Origin: Dunaliella salina
Taxonomy: Eukaryota; Chlorophyta; Chlorophyceae; Chlamydomonadales; Dunaliellaceae
Length of the DNA stretch: 10,565 bases
NCBI GenBank assembly: GCA_002284615.2
Contig: MU069720.1
Span: forward strand, 253,717-264,281
Direction: 5' to 3'
Position numbers and translations under genes: made by a program. This document shows, one piece after another, positions 7,134-10,565 of this stretch. Each line of letters opens with the position of its first letter. Within the stretch, counting starts at the first letter, position 1. The notes under the pieces were generated by a model. It worked only from the letters and a program-made list of their open reading frames with translations. It had not been told where the DNA came from and searched no databases.

Positions 7134-9374
7134 AGTTGACAGATGTCTTCTCCAGAGCCTGTCTGGTACTAGCAGGTTTGTAAGGTAACATATCCGGCTA
7201 AAAGGGCAGCTGAGCAAGAACACAAAGGCCTGTAACCAGACCAGTCTCTTGTAACCAGACCATTAAACCCATTGTAGATAGCGCCAGCCACACTAATCAA
7301 GATGATTTGCAGGGTCAATTTGTTATCCCTATTCAGAATTCTTGGACAGCATGTTCTAAGTCTTGTTCTAGTGTGAGAACCTTGAGCTCCTGCGCGTTCC
7401 AGAGTGATGAAGAGGTTGGTGTCGGGACACAATTTCAATTCAACAACTTAAAGGTGGGTAACCCTGTCATGAGGAGGGATATCAGAAGGATCAAGGTGGA
7501 CTGGTCGGCCTGGGATATAGCGCTCAGAGATAGCAATAGGGCGTTTTTGATGCGGGGCAGAGGTGCCAGTACCGCAGGAGCAGGGAAAAAACAGCTAGGG
7601 ATACCTCTTGACATGTTTTCAGGAATTTTTATGCCCTATTCCAGGAGTCTATAGATTCCTACGTCGATTCTAGGAAAGAAAGACACATGGGCACAAAGAG
7701 CTATGAGTTTACCTATCATAAGAAAAGATGTGCATGTGGCAAGTTTCTGGCAGTACATGGTACATTTTGCAGAGGTGCACCTCCCCTCCCCAAAACATGT
7801 GTTCTAAGAATGCTCATCGTACAGGTTTGCTCCAACCTTGAGGAACTGAAGCTACTTGAGGATCGGCGGAACTTCCCTAATTAGCTTGGGTGTTTACTCT
7901 AATTGTTGACCACCAAAGCTCCATACTAAACCAACCGCTACACCAATTTGGGTAATTCATTGTGATTTAAAGCCCTTGTAAAGGAATGAATTTGTTACAA
8001 ATGGAATGGTGGAGTGAAAAGGCCCAGTGGTTTTTGAGGTATAAATTTCAAGTCATTCACACCGGATAAAATCCAGCCTGGCTGAGCACTAAGTTTTATG
8101 AGGGCGCCGAAAAAGGGCAATTCTGGACTTCCTTTTTTCATATTTTTGAATGTGCAAGGTATCAGACACAAATATAAAGTTGTAAGTACAAATCCCTTGA
8201 ATTGAAAATTCGAAACCCGAATGATCTGGGCTATTCCAATTTTTTCATTGTCTTTTGGGTCAAAAATTTTCATTAAAGGCAAGGCTGGTATTTTTGCTGG
8301 ACTCGAAAAGAAACCTGAAAACACTTCTGGCTATTTCCTCCTGCAAGGCCAACGTCATCTAGAATGGGGCCTTCCGGGTCTTCTTTCCTGTGCTTCTCTC
8401 TGTCAGGATTGTGTCAATCCTATGTGGAGTTTCAGTTCTCTTGAGTTTCAGTTCTCTTGTACGTGTGCGCATGCAATTGCTTGCAAGCTGAAATCCTCGG
8501 AGCTTGTTTGCTTGTAGGAGGAATTATAATTTAGAACGAGTTTGGCAGAAAGTTATGGTGTATCTGTCTGGTGAGGGAGACTGACAGCTCTATAATAATG
8601 TGCCTCCTTTTCCTTCGTTGGTACGGGAGGTCATCTCATTGACCACATTTGCTTTCCTGCCTCAGTCAACCGACACAAATAGACTTGAATTGTGCGCTGT
8701 AAAATCGTACTGATTATCTAATTCGTTTTTTTTTTAAATCTGCATCAAATCAACCACGCTGCAGATGAGACTCCACATTGTAGAGCTCCCCTGAGCCTCT
8801 TTGGAATTTTTATATCCTCCCGTGAAAGCAGTGTTCTGTGTGACCTGTCATGAATCATGGAGAAGAAGCAACTGTGGTATAATCGAACAGTTGCGCACAT
8901 CACCCACCTCAAAAATTATAAGAAGGGGAGATTCTAAGGGAAAAGGGGGGGAGGATAGAGCTGCATCAATTTGGTTGCTAAGTGCTCTAAACCTGGTAGC
9001 AGGGACTCAGAAGTATCAGAATTGTCTGTGGGGTCTTTCCATCATGAACGCGTGTGAGAAGTTGCGTATGAACCACGATTGTAGCAGTCCACAGTTGTAG
9101 CATCCCAGGGACCTAACTGCAAAGAAACATAATGAAAGGCCCGAGCCCTGCAAAGTAAGAATGGTAGGAGTAGTTCATAAAAATCCAAGAAGAAATGGAC
9201 GGCACCGTGGATCTGCACACAGGGAAACCCGCACTGCACAGCTGACACCATGCAAATCGAATCGAATCAAATCTGGGGCCTCCTGACCATGCCAGTGACC
9301 ATGCACTGTTGTTGACCATCCACACGCCGTGCTTCCTCGCAGTCAGCGGTGGTATGCCCTGTATTTAAACACCC

Positions 9375-9937
9375 TCATACCGACACATCTCCTCTCCCCA
9401 GGCTGATGCTGTCCTCTATATCATCTTCATCAACATGGCTGCCCCCTTGTGTTGACCTCCGGCTCTGCACCCCACTGGACCTAGGCTGGAGCGCCCCCGG
9501 AGGCGGGGGTGCAGATGGTGGCTGAAGATGGGCATTACCCTGTTGGGGTTGTTTGTGTTGGCTGTGGTGCTGTTGAGGGGCTGGGAGGGGTGGTTGTTCA
9601 GGGCCTCCGAAATGGTAGTGGTCTTGATGGGGCCCATTTTGGTGCTGGCTGTCTCGCAGCGGCAGAAAATGTTGTGAGCCTGAGAGTGAGGCGAGGTGTG
9701 AGGCTGGCTGGCTGGCAGACAGGCTGGAGGCGCGTGACATGCTGACTCCCTCTTCAGCTGCCTCAGGTATGAGCGACAGCTGGCTGTCCCGCAGTGAGGA
9801 GTGATGGGAGAGGGGGGGGCCTTGCTGCTGCTGCTGCTGCTGTTGGTAGCCATCTGCTCTGCCACCTCTTGTGCTGGACACACCGGCAGCTCCGGGGGCC
9901 AGAGGCACTGGGTTGGTTGTGTAGCCATACACCTTGC
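9375..9937 (-). CDS. C-terminal exon of an unrecognised Gln/Ser/Pro/His-rich protein
   Basis: Function not recognised. The open frame ends at TGA 9375-9377. The exon probably starts at 9937, after an acceptor whose minus-strand sequence is a T run followed by cctgcaaacacaccacag. It begins (G)KVYGYTTNPVPLAPG, then an eight-Gln run (9822-9845, mostly CAG), Ser/His/Gln/Pro-rich low-complexity sequence with repeated LRDSQ (three times), a PPPPG block and an acidic end HVDEDDIEDSISLGRGDVSV. About 187 residues are visible. This is typical of an unstructured tail on a membrane or signalling protein, but no domain is present. The frame continues upstream to 10022, but that part reads through the probable acceptor and is likely intron. 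Alternatively the exon ends at a donor (GTATGA) just before the TGA. Confidence 0.65.
9822..9845 (-). repeat. Short CAG/CAA polyglutamine run
   Basis: Minus strand CAA, six CAG, CAA encodes eight Gln inside the right-end coding exon. It is likely length-variable among strains. Confidence 0.9.
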
Positions 9938-10149
9938 CTGTGGTGTGTTTGCAGGAAAAAAAAAGTGAGTCAGGGGTGGCAGGGGCTGGATGGGAATACT
10001 TCACTTTGGAGCTGCTTGCCAAGGTTCAGGGCGCTTGGAGGTCCACACAGGTCATCTGTGGTAGAGCAACCTGCTCAGCAGGAGAGGATGACGAGCAGAG
10101 TACTGGCCTCATCCGCAGTTTAGGCTTCCAAAAAAAGGATGTGCCCAAC

Positions 10150-10248
10150 CCCGAGCCAGATAAGATGGACAGAGGTTGTTGGTGTTTGGGAGCGTTGAGC
10201 GCATTTCAAGCTGCTTGCGAGGCCGAAGCAGCATGTCATAAATTTCTC
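10150..10248 (-). CDS. Possible upstream exon of the right-end gene
   Basis: Weak call. After an AG at 10250-10249 (minus strand) one frame reads EIYDMLLRPRKQLEM, RSTLPNTNN, then CPSYLAR and reaches a GT at 10149-10148. Ending there leaves one base of a codon, exactly the phase needed by the exon starting at 9937, giving ...LARGKVYGY. The donor (GTTGGG) is poor and an earlier GT in the same phase also exists. Function unknown. Confidence 0.3.
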
Positions 10249-10281
10249 CTTGCGTAGTTCAAATGCAGGGTGTGAGCAGGT

Positions 10282-10515
10282 GCAAGCTCACACACACTGC
10301 TTTGCATGCACACCTTGGGAAACGTGGCGAGCACATGAGCCTCTCACACCAGTGAGCATGTGAGAGGGAAATGTGGTGAGCTCACATATGCTGCATCGCG
10401 TGCTTACCTTTGGGGTGTACCATAACAGTGAACATTTAAGCCTCCAATTTGCGCTTGTGCATGTAAGGAGCTGAAGTGAGCTTGCACATGTCGCATTGCA
10501 TGCTCACCCCTTGTG
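10282..10515 (+). repeat. Three degenerate repeats of about 95-100 bp
   Basis: A block of the form agct.acac...tgc.t.gcatgc.caccttt..g occurs at 10282-10320, 10377-10416 and 10476-10515. Related gtggcgagcacatgagc / gtggtgagctcacat pieces lie between. It resembles the repeat-laden introns of RNR1, so it is probably intron sequence of the minus-strand gene. Confidence 0.7.
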
Positions 10516-10565
10516 CCGTGCGCACCCAGTTCTGCTTGTTGTTTGGCAAGAAAGGGGAGAGGGGG

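Larger units (their letters stand above)
6680..9374. other. AT-richer unassigned stretch, possible decayed element
   Basis: No recognisable gene on either strand. Small repeats only: a period-8 run of aaggttac (6892-6915), a 25-bp direct repeat (6870-6894 and 7109-7133), and a 16-bp tandem duplication of gagtttcagttctctt (8427-8458). About 7900-8330 is clearly AT-richer than the RNR1 exons. A minus-strand frame at 6912-7170 gives a protein-like peptide (EDVFHFLQDQTYETYRF) and ends in the dispersed repeat, which suggests a transposon remnant, but no diagnostic domain is present. Confidence 0.35.

Noticed and set aside
7995..8324. Minus-strand open frame of 109 codons in AT-rich DNA
   Set aside because: No recognisable motif and no splice or start context. 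Chance open frame or old repeat is equally likely.
9042..9325. Overlapping minus-strand open frames downstream of the Gln-rich exon
   Set aside because: Two overlapping frames of similar size, neither with a recognisable domain or good splice sites. Probably 3' UTR or intergenic.

Overview
The window looks like nuclear DNA of a green-lineage eukaryote, most likely a unicellular green alga. This is inference. The one gene I recognise is spliced, its introns are GT-AG, five of its six donors begin GTG, acceptors are TGCAG-like, and the protein reads like a plant-type class Ia ribonucleotide reductase. The exact taxon cannot be read from the window.

Left part (1-4646, + strand): the last seven exons of the large (R1, alpha) subunit of class I ribonucleotide reductase, RNR1/RRM1. 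Exons are 237-429, 1270-1436, 1740-1860, 2450-2572, 3063-3307, 3746-3852 and 4477-4646. All six internal junctions keep phase, and together they encode the C-terminal 374 residues. The N-terminal ATP cone and the active-site cysteine/asparagine/glutamate segment lie upstream of the window. Still visible are the substrate-phosphate PTAST loop, the R1 family signature, the Tyr-Tyr radical-transfer pair and the C-terminal CxxC thiol tail.

The RNR1 introns are the most unusual part. Five of the six carry tandem or inverted repeats. Intron 1 holds degenerate copies of both flanking exon edges: the end of exon 1 with its donor is repeated about six times downstream, and the acceptor with the start of exon 2 is duplicated about 96 bp upstream. 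The upstream acceptor copy is in frame and open, so its use would add 32 residues.

Middle part (4647-9374): mostly unassigned. It contains one convincing-looking but unrecognised minus-strand exon (6167-6442), several short tandem repeats, a dispersed repeat whose two copies keep the same minus-strand reading frame (about 5488-5520 and 6927-6959), and a 25-bp exact direct repeat. The stretch from about 6830 to 9100 is visibly AT-richer and may be decayed transposon or intergenic sequence. I saw no reverse transcriptase, transposase, tRNA or rRNA there.

Right part (9375-10565, - strand): the 3' end of a second gene, a long low-complexity exon rich in Gln, Ser, Pro and His (9375-9937). A weaker phase-compatible exon may lie upstream (10150-10248), next to intron-like sequence with about 100-bp degenerate repeats. 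RNR1 (+) and this gene (-) are convergent. Nothing indicates that the genes act together.
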